Shown here piece after piece: positions 8,874 through 17,495 of a stretch of 64,000 bases of DNA. Location of the stretch: positions 2,666,001 to 2,730,000 of the forward strand of contig NZ_CP012881.1 of the NCBI RefSeq assembly GCF_002224265.1, given 5' to 3'. The translations under genes and the position numbers were made by a program. The notes below the pieces were generated by a model. That model had not been told where the DNA came from and made no database searches. It worked only from the letters and a program-made list of their open reading frames with translations. Positions within the stretch are counted from its first letter, which is position 1; each line of letters starts with the position of its first letter. This stretch comes from Vibrio vulnificus NBRC 15645 = ATCC 27562 (GTDB lineage: Bacteria > Pseudomonadota > Gammaproteobacteria > Enterobacterales > Vibrionaceae).

Positions 8874-8959
8874 CATATCTACACAAAAGCAATGCATCTC
8901 AGGATTTGGTTCGGATGGCCTTAAATAAGAGACCATCCTTTTTGTATACAGCCACTTCA

Positions 8960-10276
8960 CTAAATATCGAGCCGCAAGTTTTCTTGAATTTCATCTATTA
9001 GTGTTTTTGGTACATCCCATTCCTCAGCAAGCTGACGCCAAGTTGATACGTGCTCAATCGTTGTATCAATAATGTCGTCGATCTTTCTCTTGTTAAAAAT
9101 AGGGCTTAGTTTCTCTAAGCTATAGAAATCACCGCGTGTAAAGTTATCTCTTTTGCCATTCAAGCTCATCCAATGGCTGTTTACCCATTTACTACCTGGT
9201 TTATAGCTATAGGCTAAATCATAAGCGGGAGCGAGAGACCATCTGTCTTTTTTCAACATAAAGGCAAAGTTCTTTGAGTGGTCGTCATGATTTCGAGCAA
9301 TGATATTGAACGTCATGCGTTTGAATAGCTGCTCAGCGTCAACAGCGGAAAGCTTCAATTGTCTGGCAATGCCAAATAACTCTGCGTAAGAGAATGACCC
9401 CGGCTTTTTATAATCAATGTGGGCCAGGCCGTTTAGCGTTTGTACGTGTACCTTGCTATTTTTAATTCGATCAAACCGCTGTGTAATAAAGTGCCGTCGA
9501 TTGCCTTCATGGAGTAAGCGGCATGGCATCATATCGACACCGCATTTGTTCGCCATTAAATGATAAACAAACTCCATTGCGCCATAACCTAATGGGTCAC
9601 CGAAGGTTTCTTGATTTTTGTTATGCTCACTAACACCGTCAAACTTCATCAAATAATGAGTAAATCCACTTGGCACGTTGGTTTGGCCGGAGCGGACTTG
9701 AGTAAAATCTTCATTAAATGCCAAGACGGCTTTCGGCCTTGCGCCTCCCGCACTCATACCAACAGATAATAAAGACATCATTGCTTCTCTATCGTCTTGG
9801 CCATTTTGTTTGAGCTCGACTTCAAAATTACCTCGTGAATCTAAGATTTCTTGTGCAATTGAAACGAGCGATTGGATTTCTACCTGTTGTGAAGCATTTA
9901 AACTTCGTAACTTTGTCGCTGGCGCATACTCAAGAGCGCCCATGCCTCGCTTTCCCGTATATTGGAGGCGTTGCAGTGGGGTAATGTCACTCGGTGAACG
10001 ACCCTGACTTGCAACCCATGCGTTGAGAACCGCGTTACCAAAATCATCAGGTAAGGAGTCAGCAATTAAACCGGGTAGTCCTTTAAAGGTATTGAAATCC
10101 AGTTCGGTAAAGCGATAGATACGATTCGATAATGGCATTTTGATTGGAGAGAGCTCGACCCCCTTTTTTACAAAGCTTGGATCATATTCAAATGATCCAA
10201 GTCCCTTTTCAGTGTCAAAACTCACAGCGCCAACGAGATCGCCTTGGTAAGTTATTGTAATGACTTCCATTACCAT
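8960..10276 (-). CDS. hipA: HipA-family serine/threonine kinase toxin
   Basis: The product has 438 residues. Kinase landmarks of HipA are visible: SAGGARPKAVLAF in the glycine-rich/Couple_hipA region, the catalytic loop NIIARNHDDHSKNFAF, and the metal-binding APAYDLAYS. HipA toxins phosphorylate aminoacyl-tRNA synthetases (GltX for E. coli HipA) and stop growth; the target here is unknown. The start ATG overlaps the hipB stop by 7 bases and has GGAG about 8 bases upstream, so the pair is coupled antitoxin first. It lies next to the dnd module and ends near the possible tRNA-like scar. Confidence 0.9.
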   Translation of the reverse strand: MVMEVITITYQGDLVGAVSFDTEKGLGSFEYDPSFVKKGVELSPIKMPLSNRIYRFTELDFNTFKGLPGLIADSLPDDFGNAVLNAWVASQGRSPSDITPLQRLQYTGKRGMGALEYAPATKLRSLNASQQVEIQSLVSIAQEILDSRGNFEVELKQNGQDDREAMMSLLSVGMSAGGARPKAVLAFNEDFTQVRSGQTNVPSGFTHYLMKFDGVSEHNKNQETFGDPLGYGAMEFVYHLMANKCGVDMMPCRLLHEGNRRHFITQRFDRIKNSKVHVQTLNGLAHIDYKKPGSFSYAELFGIARQLKLSAVDAEQLFKRMTFNIIARNHDDHSKNFAFMLKKDRWSLAPAYDLAYSYKPGSKWVNSHWMSLNGKRDNFTRGDFYSLEKLSPIFNKRKIDDIIDTTIEHVSTWRQLAEEWDVPKTLIDEIQENLRLDI

Positions 10277-10593
10277 TCTGGTGTCTCCTCATCTTTATTA
10301 CTGCGCTGTCCAGAGGCTCTCTGCCTTTTCTTTCCTTGCAGTTTTGCCAGCTGTAAAGGAGAAATTTCTTGTTTAGGGATAAAGAGATCAATTTGTTCTG
10401 TAAGGTCTAATGCCATTAATATCGCGATCATGATATCGAGCTGCACTTTTCCTTTTTCTGCATTCAAAACTGTTTTGCGGGCAATGCCAGCAATTTCTGC
10501 AACTTCAGATTGTGTTAGGTCTCGATTGAGTCGAGCTTGCTTCAACCTATCGCCGATTTCTTCTGCTAATGCTGCGGCTGTTACATGTTTCAC
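10270..10593 (-). CDS. hipB: HipB-type antitoxin, XRE helix-turn-helix
   Basis: The product has 107 residues with an XRE helix-turn-helix at about residues 16-66 (LKQARLNRDLTQSEVAEIAG, then RKTVLNAEKGK). A basic tail follows (KLQGKKRQRASGQRSNK). No ATG is available; the GTG at 10593 is preceded by AGGA at a suitable distance. HipB antitoxins bind HipA and repress their own operon. Upstream TCCTATTTTGG-type motifs are candidate operators. Confidence 0.88.
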   Translation of the reverse strand: MKHVTAAALAEEIGDRLKQARLNRDLTQSEVAEIAGIARKTVLNAEKGKVQLDIMIAILMALDLTEQIDLFIPKQEISPLQLAKLQGKKRQRASGQRSNKDEETPEW

Positions 10594-10784
10594 TCTAAAG
10601 TCCTATTTTGGTTTCATTGTTGGTGTTTTGTTGCGTAATGTTCTTAATTTAGGACCTTATGTTGGTACTGTCAATAATCGCATTTAGTGTTCCATTTTGG
10701 TGACATTAAGTGTCTTTAAGTCTAATAAAGTAACTATTTTTGGACATTGTGATGTTTGTAGAAAATCTCTTCTAGAGGGGAGTG

Positions 10785-10904
10785 ATGGAAGGCTCTTTGG
10801 AGGGATTACCAGAAGCTCAACGGCTCCAACAAGAATTGAAAAGGCGGTATGGCTATCATGCGCTCTCTATCAGAGGCAGCACTGAACAAGCTTACAGGGT
10901 TTGA
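10785..10904 (+). CDS. Possible 39-codon small ORF or decayed gene fragment
   Basis: An ATG preceded by AGGGGAG opens a 39-residue frame starting MEGSLEGLPEAQRLQQELKR and ending STEQAYRV. A second short frame (ATG at 10849, ending MPETKLNA at 10932) overlaps it in another phase, as would be seen if one longer gene had been frameshifted. I recognise neither product. It could be a remnant of a mobile or displaced gene, or noise with a chance ribosome site. Confidence 0.28.
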   Translation: MEGSLEGLPEAQRLQQELKRRYGYHALSIRGSTEQAYRV

Positions 10905-11102
10905 TATGCCTGAAACGAAGTTGAACGCCTAATTATCGCAAGGGTGCCGATTTGAAGTGTGGGTACACGTTAAAAGTGACAAGTGATTGTTAAGGTTGTG
11001 CTAGTCAATCTTTCTATCGGCTTTTAAGCCTTCATTACTATTCGATATAAACTTGCGGCAATAAATTTCTCTTGGTTATAAAAAGGATTCATAACACATG
11101 GT

Positions 11103-11108
11103 ATAATC
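11103..11108 (+). promoter_or_regulatory. Candidate -10 box of the zinc-ribbon gene
   Basis: A perfect TATAAT lies about 118 bases before the start at 11226. No good -35 hexamer at 17 bp was found; TTGGTT is 25 bp upstream. Confidence 0.35.
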
Positions 11109-11225
11109 TGCGGCTATAACATGCTGTGGTCAAAGAGATTTGTAGAATGTTCCGCTTTGGTGCGTTTCACCTCTTAACCCAGTATCAGAAAAATAGTGAA
11201 CAAACAAAGAATAAAAGGAACGAAG

Positions 11226-11597
11226 ATGAAATGCCCAAAATGCAGTTCTGATTTTGAACAGCTTCAAACACCGCTAGGTGATGTAGAAAGATGCACGGAG
11301 TGTAAAGGGCTGTGGATTGACGCTTATGAAGTTGAAGCGATGAAACCTCTTGCCGATGTTATCGATTCAGGTGATGAAGAGATCGGCAAAGCATTTAACG
11401 TGATTGACCGTATCAATTGCCCGGTTTGTCCCAACAACCAGTTACTGCGCTTAGTTGATCCTAAACAGCCTCACATTTGGTTTGAAAGCTGCCCTACGTG
11501 TAAAGGCCGTTTCTATGATGCGGGTGAGTTTAAAGATTTAGCCACTCTCGATCTTTCTGACTTTTTCAAAAAGTTTGGCCTAGTTGAACGCTTGTAG
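11226..11597 (+). CDS. Zinc-ribbon protein (zf-TFIIB-like)
   Basis: The product has 123 residues. Two CxxC-based zinc-ribbon units are visible: MKCPKCSSDF with RCTECKGLWID at the N-terminus, and NCPVCPNNQL with SCPTCKGRFYDAGEF at the C-terminus. The second resembles the TFIIB-type zinc-ribbon family common in proteobacteria, whose function is not established. Start ATG at 11226 follows AAAGGAACGAAG; an earlier in-frame start 30 bases upstream is less likely. No signal peptide or membrane segment is seen. It probably binds metal or nucleic acid. Confidence 0.78.
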   Translation: MKCPKCSSDFEQLQTPLGDVERCTECKGLWIDAYEVEAMKPLADVIDSGDEEIGKAFNVIDRINCPVCPNNQLLRLVDPKQPHIWFESCPTCKGRFYDAGEFKDLATLDLSDFFKKFGLVERL

Positions 11598-11744
11598 ACG
11601 CCACATCACATAATGAGGCGGGTTCCCATCGCTTGGTATAGTGATCTAAGGGGTCGGAATTCGCTGATATTGAAGCAATGCGTTAGAAGAGTTGGCGACT
11701 AATGTCAGATCGCGTTTTTATTATCCCATCACGGAGCAAACAAC

Positions 11745-12263
11745 ATGGAATTAGTTGTCCCTTCACCAGAGTTTGAGCTTGCCTTTGCATATTTTTACGA
11801 CGATTTTGCACAGAATGATCGTGAAAATGCGGACTATTATCTTGAGGGCAAAACGGATTTTTCAACGTATGTTCAGCGGTTGCATGATGAAGCAATGGGG
11901 GTCAATCTACGCGAAGGCTATGTACCATGCAGCCACTTTTGGCTGGTGGATGCTCAAAAAACGGTTCTTGGTGCGATTCGAGTTCGTCACAACATCAATA
12001 ATGAATTTCTTGCGATGGAAGCAGGCCACATTGGCTACGATATCGCGCCTTCACATCGAGGAAAAGGGAATGGTAAATTGATGCTTAAGTTGGCATTACC
12101 GAAAGCGGCAGAGCTTGGCATTGAACGGGCATTAATCACCGCTGATGAAGATAACCTTGCGTCGCGTGGTGTGATAGAAGCCAACGGTGGAAAGTTTGAG
12201 AACATTGTTATGGGCAAGGTGTTTCCCAATGCCTTGGCTCGGTATTGGGTTGATTGTAAGTAA
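11745..12263 (+). CDS. GNAT-family N-acetyltransferase
   Basis: The product has 172 residues. The acetyl-CoA-binding motif A appears as GYDIAPSHRGKGNGKLMLKL (about residues 96-115), preceded by a beta strand VLGAIRVRH and followed by ALITADEDNLASRGVIEANG, which is typical of GNAT motif B with its asparagine. CACGGAGC lies a suitable distance before the ATG. The substrate is unknown; related Vibrio proteins act on small amines or amino-acid groups. It is the first of six closely spaced plus-strand small genes. Confidence 0.88.
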   Translation: MELVVPSPEFELAFAYFYDDFAQNDRENADYYLEGKTDFSTYVQRLHDEAMGVNLREGYVPCSHFWLVDAQKTVLGAIRVRHNINNEFLAMEAGHIGYDIAPSHRGKGNGKLMLKLALPKAAELGIERALITADEDNLASRGVIEANGGKFENIVMGKVFPNALARYWVDCK

Positions 12264-12311
12264 ATCGCGTACTTTCATTCCAACAAAGAGATGGCCACCA
12301 AGGAGGTTCAT

Positions 12312-12845
12312 TTGAATCATCGTGTTGTGTTTACCGGTGGGCCGGGGGCGGGCAAAACCTCCGTGATCGAGTATCTCAATAACTTAGGTTATCCCAGTGC
12401 ACCCGAAGTGGGGCGAAAAGTCATCCAAGCACAAATGCAATCTCAAGGAAGTGCTTTACCTTGGCTGGACAAAGTGGCCTTTCGCGACCAAATGGTGGCT
12501 GAAGAAATCAAAAACTATGACGACTTTGGGCACGCAGTAACGACTTTTTATGATAGAAGCATTATTGACTGCTACGGCTATAGTAAGCTTGAAAACTTAC
12601 CGATTACGACGCTTTTATCCACGAAATGTTGTGAGTTAAGTTATGAGCGTAAGGTGTTTATTTTCCCGCCATGGGAATCGATCTATAAAAATGATCGAGA
12701 GCGAAAGCAAGATTTTAACGAAGCCGTTGCTACATATCGCGAAATGGTGAGTGCCTACACGCAGTTTGGTTACGATTTGCTGGAAGTGCCGATGGTCTCC
12801 GTTCGAGAGCGAGCGGAATTTATTTTAAACAACCTCAAACCCTAA
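12312..12845 (+). CDS. AAA-type NTPase / kinase-like protein
   Basis: The product has 177 residues. Walker A is at the N-terminus (VVFTGGPGAGKTSVIEYL), and FYDRSIIDCYGYSK has the look of a nucleotide-kinase Walker B/lid region. The family resembles AAA_28-type ATPases annotated as predicted NTPases. Start: AAGGAGG at 12300-12306 sits 5 bases before a TTG at 12312, a better start than the in-frame ATG at 12291 that overlaps the ribosome site. Substrate is unknown. It follows the acetyltransferase by about 50 bases and is probably co-transcribed. Confidence 0.8.
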   Translation: MNHRVVFTGGPGAGKTSVIEYLNNLGYPSAPEVGRKVIQAQMQSQGSALPWLDKVAFRDQMVAEEIKNYDDFGHAVTTFYDRSIIDCYGYSKLENLPITTLLSTKCCELSYERKVFIFPPWESIYKNDRERKQDFNEAVATYREMVSAYTQFGYDLLEVPMVSVRERAEFILNNLKP

Positions 12846-12878
12846 TCTTTAGTATGGCGCTATGCCTTGGGAGAAAAG

Positions 12879-13349
12879 ATGAAGTTTTATCGCGCAGAGG
12901 AGTATCAGGCTTCTTGTGAACAACGCTATGAAAAATACCAAAGTGAGATTGAAGCGCTACTCCCTGATGCCGTTGTCGAGCACGTAGGGGCATCTTCCAT
13001 TCCTTTGGCGGTTTCTAAAGGCGACTTGGATATCTATGTGGGTGTGGATAGCGAAGAGTTAGAAAACGCGGTAAAAACACTCAAAGGTTTGGGCTTTGAG
13101 GAAAAGCAAGATACGTTAAGAACACCTGAGCTATGCATGTTGGAAAGCACCGCCAATGAAGATGTGGCGTTCCAAGTGGTTGCCAATGGTTCTGAGTTTG
13201 AGTGCTTTTTGGCGTTTAGAGATAAGCTGCGTGCAAACCCTGAGTTGGTTCAACAATACAATGCGCTGAAAATCTCATGTACTGGTTGGTCTCAAGACGA
13301 ATATCGTCTGAAAAAATCAGCATTTGTTGAACATGTTTTGGCGCAGTAA
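12879..13349 (+). CDS. GrpB-family (UPF0157) nucleotidyltransferase-fold protein
   Basis: The product has 156 residues. The GrpB signature VEHVGASSIPLAVSKGDLDIYV gives the G-S and DxD pattern of the nucleotidyltransferase superfamily (here split around positions 39-60). The region FLAFRDKLRANPELVQQYNALK near the C-terminus is also typical of the family. Start ATG at 12879 is chosen over an in-frame TTG at 12867 because GGGAG lies just upstream of it. GrpB proteins are linked to CoaE-like or unknown functions; no reaction can be assigned here. Confidence 0.85.
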   Translation: MKFYRAEEYQASCEQRYEKYQSEIEALLPDAVVEHVGASSIPLAVSKGDLDIYVGVDSEELENAVKTLKGLGFEEKQDTLRTPELCMLESTANEDVAFQVVANGSEFECFLAFRDKLRANPELVQQYNALKISCTGWSQDEYRLKKSAFVEHVLAQ

Positions 13350-13366
13350 ACAACGTGTGTCCGAAA

Positions 13367-13897
13367 ATGGATGAGCTCATCGCTCTCATCAAAGAAGACC
13401 GAATGAGAACAGAGGCGTTAGGCCATGTGGCCGAGTTGTGCTTGCCTCAGTGCTATATTGCCGCAGGTTTTGTGCGAAATTTGGTTTGGGATTCATTACA
13501 CGGTTTTGTCACTCCCTTGAATGACGTTGATGTGATCTACTTTGATCCCATAGAGTCAAACCCCGATGCTTATTTGCAATATGAAGCGCATTTAAAAGCG
13601 CACATGCCGCAGTTCAATTGGCAGGTTCGCAATCAAGCAAAAATGCATATTCGTAACGGGGATGAACCGTATAAAAGCGCGGTAGATGCCATGCGTTATT
13701 GGCCAGAGAAAGAAACGGCAGTGGCCGTTCGGCAAGTGGCGCCGAATCAATATGAATGTGTTTCGGCTTTTGGGCTTGAATCTCTATTTCTCGGTCATAT
13801 CACGCACAATCCTAAGCGTTGTTTGGCAACGTTTGAACACCGCGTTACTTCAAAAGGATGGGTGTCCCGCTGGCCTCAATTAGTGGTGGTGTCGTAA
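13367..13897 (+). CDS. Nucleotidyltransferase family protein (COG3575/DUF925-like)
   Basis: The product has 176 residues. The motifs IAAGFVRNLVWD and PLNDVDVIYFD give the glycine plus DxD pattern of a nucleotidyltransferase fold. The C-terminal FGLESLFLGHITHNPKR is characteristic of this conserved hypothetical family. An in-frame GTG at 13355 is an alternative start. Spaced 17 bases after the GrpB-type gene, so two distinct nucleotidyltransferase-fold proteins are made together. The substrate is unknown. Confidence 0.8.
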   Translation: MDELIALIKEDRMRTEALGHVAELCLPQCYIAAGFVRNLVWDSLHGFVTPLNDVDVIYFDPIESNPDAYLQYEAHLKAHMPQFNWQVRNQAKMHIRNGDEPYKSAVDAMRYWPEKETAVAVRQVAPNQYECVSAFGLESLFLGHITHNPKRCLATFEHRVTSKGWVSRWPQLVVVS

Positions 13898-13994
13898 TAA
13901 CACTTTGCCGTTTGGGCTTGCCCTTTTCGTGATGCGGCTAGCCGCTCTGAATCTGCATCACTCATTTTTATCAATTCATGGAGTGAAGAAAACA

Positions 13995-14384
13995 ATGGAA
14001 GCAAAAGAGGTCGTTTTAGCCTATTGGCAGGCGATGAAAAGTAATGATTTTGCCAAAGCCAGTGAATGGTTAAGTTTGGACTTTGAGGGCTTTTGGCCGC
14101 AATCTGGTGAGCTAATTGTTGGCAGAGAGAATTTTATCGCGATTAACACCGATTACCCGGCCAATGGTGTTTGGACATTCGACATTCATTCCGTTGTTTG
14201 TGAGGGGGCTACGGTTGTGACAGACGTTGTGATTACCGATGGCGTTCAAAAAGCGCGAGCCATCACTTTTCATACGGTTGAAAATGGGCTTATCTGCAAG
14301 CAAAAGGAATTTTGGCCGGATCCAATGCCAGCGCAAGCGTGGCGTTCAAAATGGGTCAAGATCGTTCAAGAGTCGTGTGATTAA
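13995..14384 (+). CDS. NTF2-like / SnoaL-like domain protein
   Basis: The product has 129 residues. The pattern EAKEVVLAYWQAMKSNDFAK, then WLSLDFEGFWPQSG, and a C-terminal beta-rich half (ENGLICKQKEFWPDP) fit the cone-shaped NTF2-like superfamily. The reading frame stays open further upstream to 13905, but that extension is leucine-rich without a ribosome site, and ATG at 13995 fits the domain start. Members are enzymes (isomerases, hydrolases) or binding proteins; no role can be fixed here. Confidence 0.72.
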   Translation: MEAKEVVLAYWQAMKSNDFAKASEWLSLDFEGFWPQSGELIVGRENFIAINTDYPANGVWTFDIHSVVCEGATVVTDVVITDGVQKARAITFHTVENGLICKQKEFWPDPMPAQAWRSKWVKIVQESCD

Positions 14385-14441
14385 GTGATTTTTGGCTATC
14401 TAGAACCACAAAAGAATAAACGAAACAATAGGGAAAAAGTT

Positions 14442-15077
14442 TTGCAAGAGTTTCAAGTTTACCTGTTTGATATGGATGGCACCTTAGTGAATTCGGAACC
14501 ATTGAAAGGGCAAGCGTTGGCCCTAGCTTGCCAAGATTACGGCTCAGTGGTGGATTTTAATATCTATAAAGAGGTGATGGGAGAGAGCTGGCCTGTGGTC
14601 ACTGGCCATTTTTTCAAACATGCGAATATTTCCCCTGAGCTCGCCGAGTTCAATACACACTTTCGGGCTCACTACGAGAGATTGCTGTCGGAAAACCTCG
14701 AGTTGAATCGCGGCGCGAAAGCGTACATTGAACATTTGAATGCGAGTGGAAAACAGTGTGCCGTGGTCAGCTCAGCAGCAACGTGGATGGTGGAAAACAT
14801 ACTGAATGCGCTAGAGCTGAAGGAGGCGTTTAAGGTTGTGATCACACAAGAGCACGTTACAAAACACAAACCCGATCCAGAAGCCTTTAATCTGGCGTTG
14901 TCAAAACTGGGTGTGACGCCAGAACAGGCAATTATATTTGAAGATTCTCATGCTGGCGTCTTGGCTGGCCGAGCGAGCGGTTGTAACGTGGTGGCCATCA
15001 GGCATGAATTTAATGGCAAAAATGATTTGAGTGGTGCGGTTGCTTGTATCGAGAGTTTTGAAGCGCTTTTGGTGTAA
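14442..15077 (+). CDS. HAD-superfamily phosphatase (phosphoglycolate/beta-phosphoglucomutase-like)
   Basis: The product has about 211 residues. HAD motifs are complete: motif I YLFDMDGTLVNSEP near the N-terminus, motif II VVSSAA, motif III lysine in EHVTKHKPDPEAF, and motif IV IIFEDSHAGVLAG. A helical cap lies between motifs I and II, as in subfamily IA. Start is uncertain: I prefer TTG at 14442 after AGGGA; the GTG at 14385 directly abuts the previous stop without a ribosome site. The substrate is a small phosphorylated metabolite of unknown identity. Confidence 0.85.
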   Translation: MQEFQVYLFDMDGTLVNSEPLKGQALALACQDYGSVVDFNIYKEVMGESWPVVTGHFFKHANISPELAEFNTHFRAHYERLLSENLELNRGAKAYIEHLNASGKQCAVVSSAATWMVENILNALELKEAFKVVITQEHVTKHKPDPEAFNLALSKLGVTPEQAIIFEDSHAGVLAGRASGCNVVAIRHEFNGKNDLSGAVACIESFEALLV

Positions 15078-15146
15078 CGCAAAGCGCAAACAAATTCAGG
15101 CCAAGGTCGGGCAATGCGCTGCATTTGAAACAACGCCTAGTGCTTT

Positions 15147-15178
15147 AAAAACTCAACCTGGTGACAGATTGAGTTTTT
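15147..15178. terminator. Bidirectional terminator between HAD gene and MCP gene
   Basis: AAAAACTCAA and TTGAGTTTTT pair around a 12-base loop between two convergent genes, with A/T runs outside both arms. Confidence 0.75.
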
Positions 15179-15208
15179 ACATTTTATCGGCCAAGTATTC
15201 GTTGACCG

Positions 15209-16849
15209 TTACACTTTAAAGAAGGCAACTTCTTGTTTGAGATGATCAGAAAGCGCGTTCAAGTTCTGGCTGGCCACCTGGTTATTCTCCATTGATCGAA
15301 TGGACTCCTTCGACATGCAGGATATCTGTTCCATGGCCACGACAAGCTCACGGACCACTTCCACTTGTTCATCCGTTGCGATGACAACCTCACGCACTCG
15401 ATTGAGAGAATCTTGAGACTGCTGCTCAATGCTCACCAGCAGTTGGCTCGCTTGTGCGGTGTTTTTCTGACAACTCTCTACCTTAGGCTGCGTGTTTTCC
15501 ATTGCAGTCACGCTGGCAACGGTTTGAGCTTGCACTTCTTTGAGCATCGCCTCGATCTGCGTTGTTGCTTCACCTGTACGTTTGGCTAGGCTTCGCACTT
15601 CATCGGCCACGACGGCAAAGCCGCGTCCAGATTCACCCGCTCGCGCCGCTTCTATCGCAGCATTCAGCGCGAGCAAGTTGGTTTGCTCTGAGATACTGCT
15701 GATCATATTGACGATTCCGCCAATATCGCGCGTTTTGGCCTCTAGCTGTTTGACCTGAGCAACCGTTTCATTGACGGCGGCGGTCACAGACAGCATTTGC
15801 TTCGCCACTGCCGCCACAAGCACACGGCCATCACGGGCATTATCAGAGGTATTGACTGAGTTTTGCTCAGTAAGGCTCACCACTTTGGAAATGTCGTCAA
15901 TGCTGGCATGCATGCTTTCTAATTTCGTGGCCATGTTTTGTGTCAGCGACGCTTGTTGCTGAGCGGAGTCAAAGACTGAACTAGAACCGCTTGAAACGGC
16001 TTCCACTTGCATAGCCAGTTGCTCTGATGCGTTTCGGATATTGTGCACGATAGAGCTGAGTTTATCGGACATCAACGAAAGTGAGTGCAGAATACTGCCT
16101 TTATCACTGCTCTGATGTTGTTGAGTTAACTCGCCATTGGCCATCAACTGAATCGCATGTTGGGCCACATAGGGTTCACTTCCCAAGGAAAGTCGAAAAC
16201 TGCGCTCAATAATGAAACCAACCATTGCCGAAATCAGCACGGCGATACCACTTAACACCAGCATTAAGCTCTGAAATCCGTTGGCCTCCGCACGAGCGAT
16301 GGGCGTCAGTTGTTGGTTGAGCGACTCTTGACAATCAATAAACTCATTGATCACTTTTAACCAACTGGCAAAGCTTGGACGAACTTGTTCAAGTAGCAAA
16401 GGGGTAACGTCTTCGCCACTTTTTTTCTTCGCAATCACTTCTCTCACAAGAGGCAGCGTTTTTGTTTGTATATCACCAATGCGCTGCAAAATGGCTCGCT
16501 CTTGCGCTGAAAAGGGAATGCCATCAGCCATCATGCTTTGCATGTTTTGTTCCGATTGTTGATAGAATTTTTCTAATCGACGGATTTCATCTTCAAAACG
16601 AGCAAGCTCTTGTGAGGTTCGGGCCATTGAAACATCGCGAATCGCGATCGCTCGATCATGGACACTGCCGCGAAAGTTGATCGCGTATCGTTGTTTTACC
16701 GAGTTAATGTCCGTCACCTCAGCAAGGCTTTTGTCGATAAAGTTAACTTTTTGAATACCGACGATGGTCAGTAACGCCATAAGTGCCACTAACGTACCAA
16801 AACCGAGCGCCAAACGCGTCCTTACTTTTAACTGTGCAAGGTATTGCAT
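15209..16849 (-). CDS. Methyl-accepting chemotaxis protein
   Basis: The product has 546 residues. Membrane segments lie at about 13-32 and 190-215, enclosing a helical periplasmic region with 4HB-like features ([12 protein letters not shown]). A HAMP-like linker follows. The cytoplasmic signalling hairpin tip is canonical ([20 protein letters not shown], then [18 protein letters not shown]). No C-terminal CheB/CheR-binding pentapeptide is evident. Family role: senses a periplasmic ligand or energy state and controls CheA/CheW. The ligand is not predictable. The gene is alone on its strand, with a 646-bp upstream gap. Confidence 0.93.
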   Translation of the reverse strand: MQYLAQLKVRTRLALGFGTLVALMALLTIVGIQKVNFIDKSLAEVTDINSVKQRYAINFRGSVHDRAIAIRDVSMARTSQELARFEDEIRRLEKFYQQSEQNMQSMMADGIPFSAQERAILQRIGDIQTKTLPLVREVIAKKKSGEDVTPLLLEQVRPSFASWLKVINEFIDCQESLNQQLTPIARAEANGFQSLMLVLSGIAVLISAMVGFIIERSFRLSLGSEPYVAQHAIQLMANGELTQQHQSSDKGSILHSLSLMSDKLSSIVHNIRNASEQLAMQVEAVSSGSSSVFDSAQQQASLTQNMATKLESMHASIDDISKVVSLTEQNSVNTSDNARDGRVLVAAVAKQMLSVTAAVNETVAQVKQLEAKTRDIGGIVNMISSISEQTNLLALNAAIEAARAGESGRGFAVVADEVRSLAKRTGEATTQIEAMLKEVQAQTVASVTAMENTQPKVESCQKNTAQASQLLVSIEQQSQDSLNRVREVVIATDEQVEVVRELVVAMEQISCMSKESIRSMENNQVASQNLNALSDHLKQEVAFFKV

Positions 16850-17495
16850 TCCATACTCCTGATAGCAAACGTAACCGTTGAGGCAATATCGCCATCAACG
16901 CTTATTTTTTAGTTTTTGTGGAAAGAGTGAGACCGCTTTATTCGAGCAAAAATGACAAGCAACCAAAGAAAGGGTGAAGTATCACCAACATTGATGAAAT
17001 CAGCGCCTGGATATTGTGGTCTCGCGCGACATTCTCGCAGAGGGAGAAGGGGGATTTCCAATTGCTTGTTGTGATTAGGTTAATAGGTGAAAACTATTGT
17101 AATAGTAAGTTTGGCGATGCAAGAGCATGTCATAGATACAGTTGCGAAGTTTCACTCATGTTTTGTATTTCTGTCTGTAGATGAGTGATATTAGCGACCA
17201 CTGACATGTCTTGCACTTGATATGTCAATCGTTGCCATGACTAGCCAATCAAATTTCCCCTCTTTAAGCACAATTTTTACAGTGTTTTTTTTGCCGATGA
17301 AAGGAGTATAGTTGGCGTTAAACCAATGTTTTATCAAACTATATTATTCAATTTTTGTTCGGTTTGTAGTCAGAAATAGCTCAAAAATCAATAGGTAAAA
17401 CAGGGTTGGTAATAACAAAGCAAATAGCTCAATGTTTGCTGTAAGCAGTAATAAAAAGGCAAGTGCGAGAGAACTGGCCGACGAAGGAGAACACC
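16850..17495. other. 646-bp gap between MCP and ldhA
   Basis: No gene was found on either strand. The right part is AT-rich and holds a TATATTATTC stretch near 17340 that could be a -10 region, plus an imperfect FNR-like half-site (ATCAA near 17334). Neither is firm. The rest shows nothing I can name. Confidence 0.4.

Larger units (their letters stand above)
10594..11225. other. 632-bp gap upstream of hipB and of the zinc-ribbon gene
   Basis: Two related motifs, TCCTATTTTGGT at 10601-10612 and TTCCATTTTGGTGA near 10688, flank the hipB upstream region, and TTCCGCTTTGGTG occurs again near 11151. GTTGGTACTGTC at 10661-10672 is identical to a 12-mer in the dndB upstream region. A small possible ORF (10785-10904) is listed separately. 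Otherwise I see no gene. Confidence 0.4.

Noticed and set aside
10244..10687. Plus-strand frame of 147 codons across hipB
   Set aside because: It is antisense to the well-supported hipB/hipA genes and shows Cys/Ser-rich shadow composition.
11745..15077. Integron cassette array
   Set aside because: Gene type and size would suit, but no repeated attC/VCR-like sequence lies between the genes and no integrase is visible.
17310..17345. FNR site upstream of ldhA
   Set aside because: Only one half-site (ATCAA) fits; the other half does not match TTGAT.
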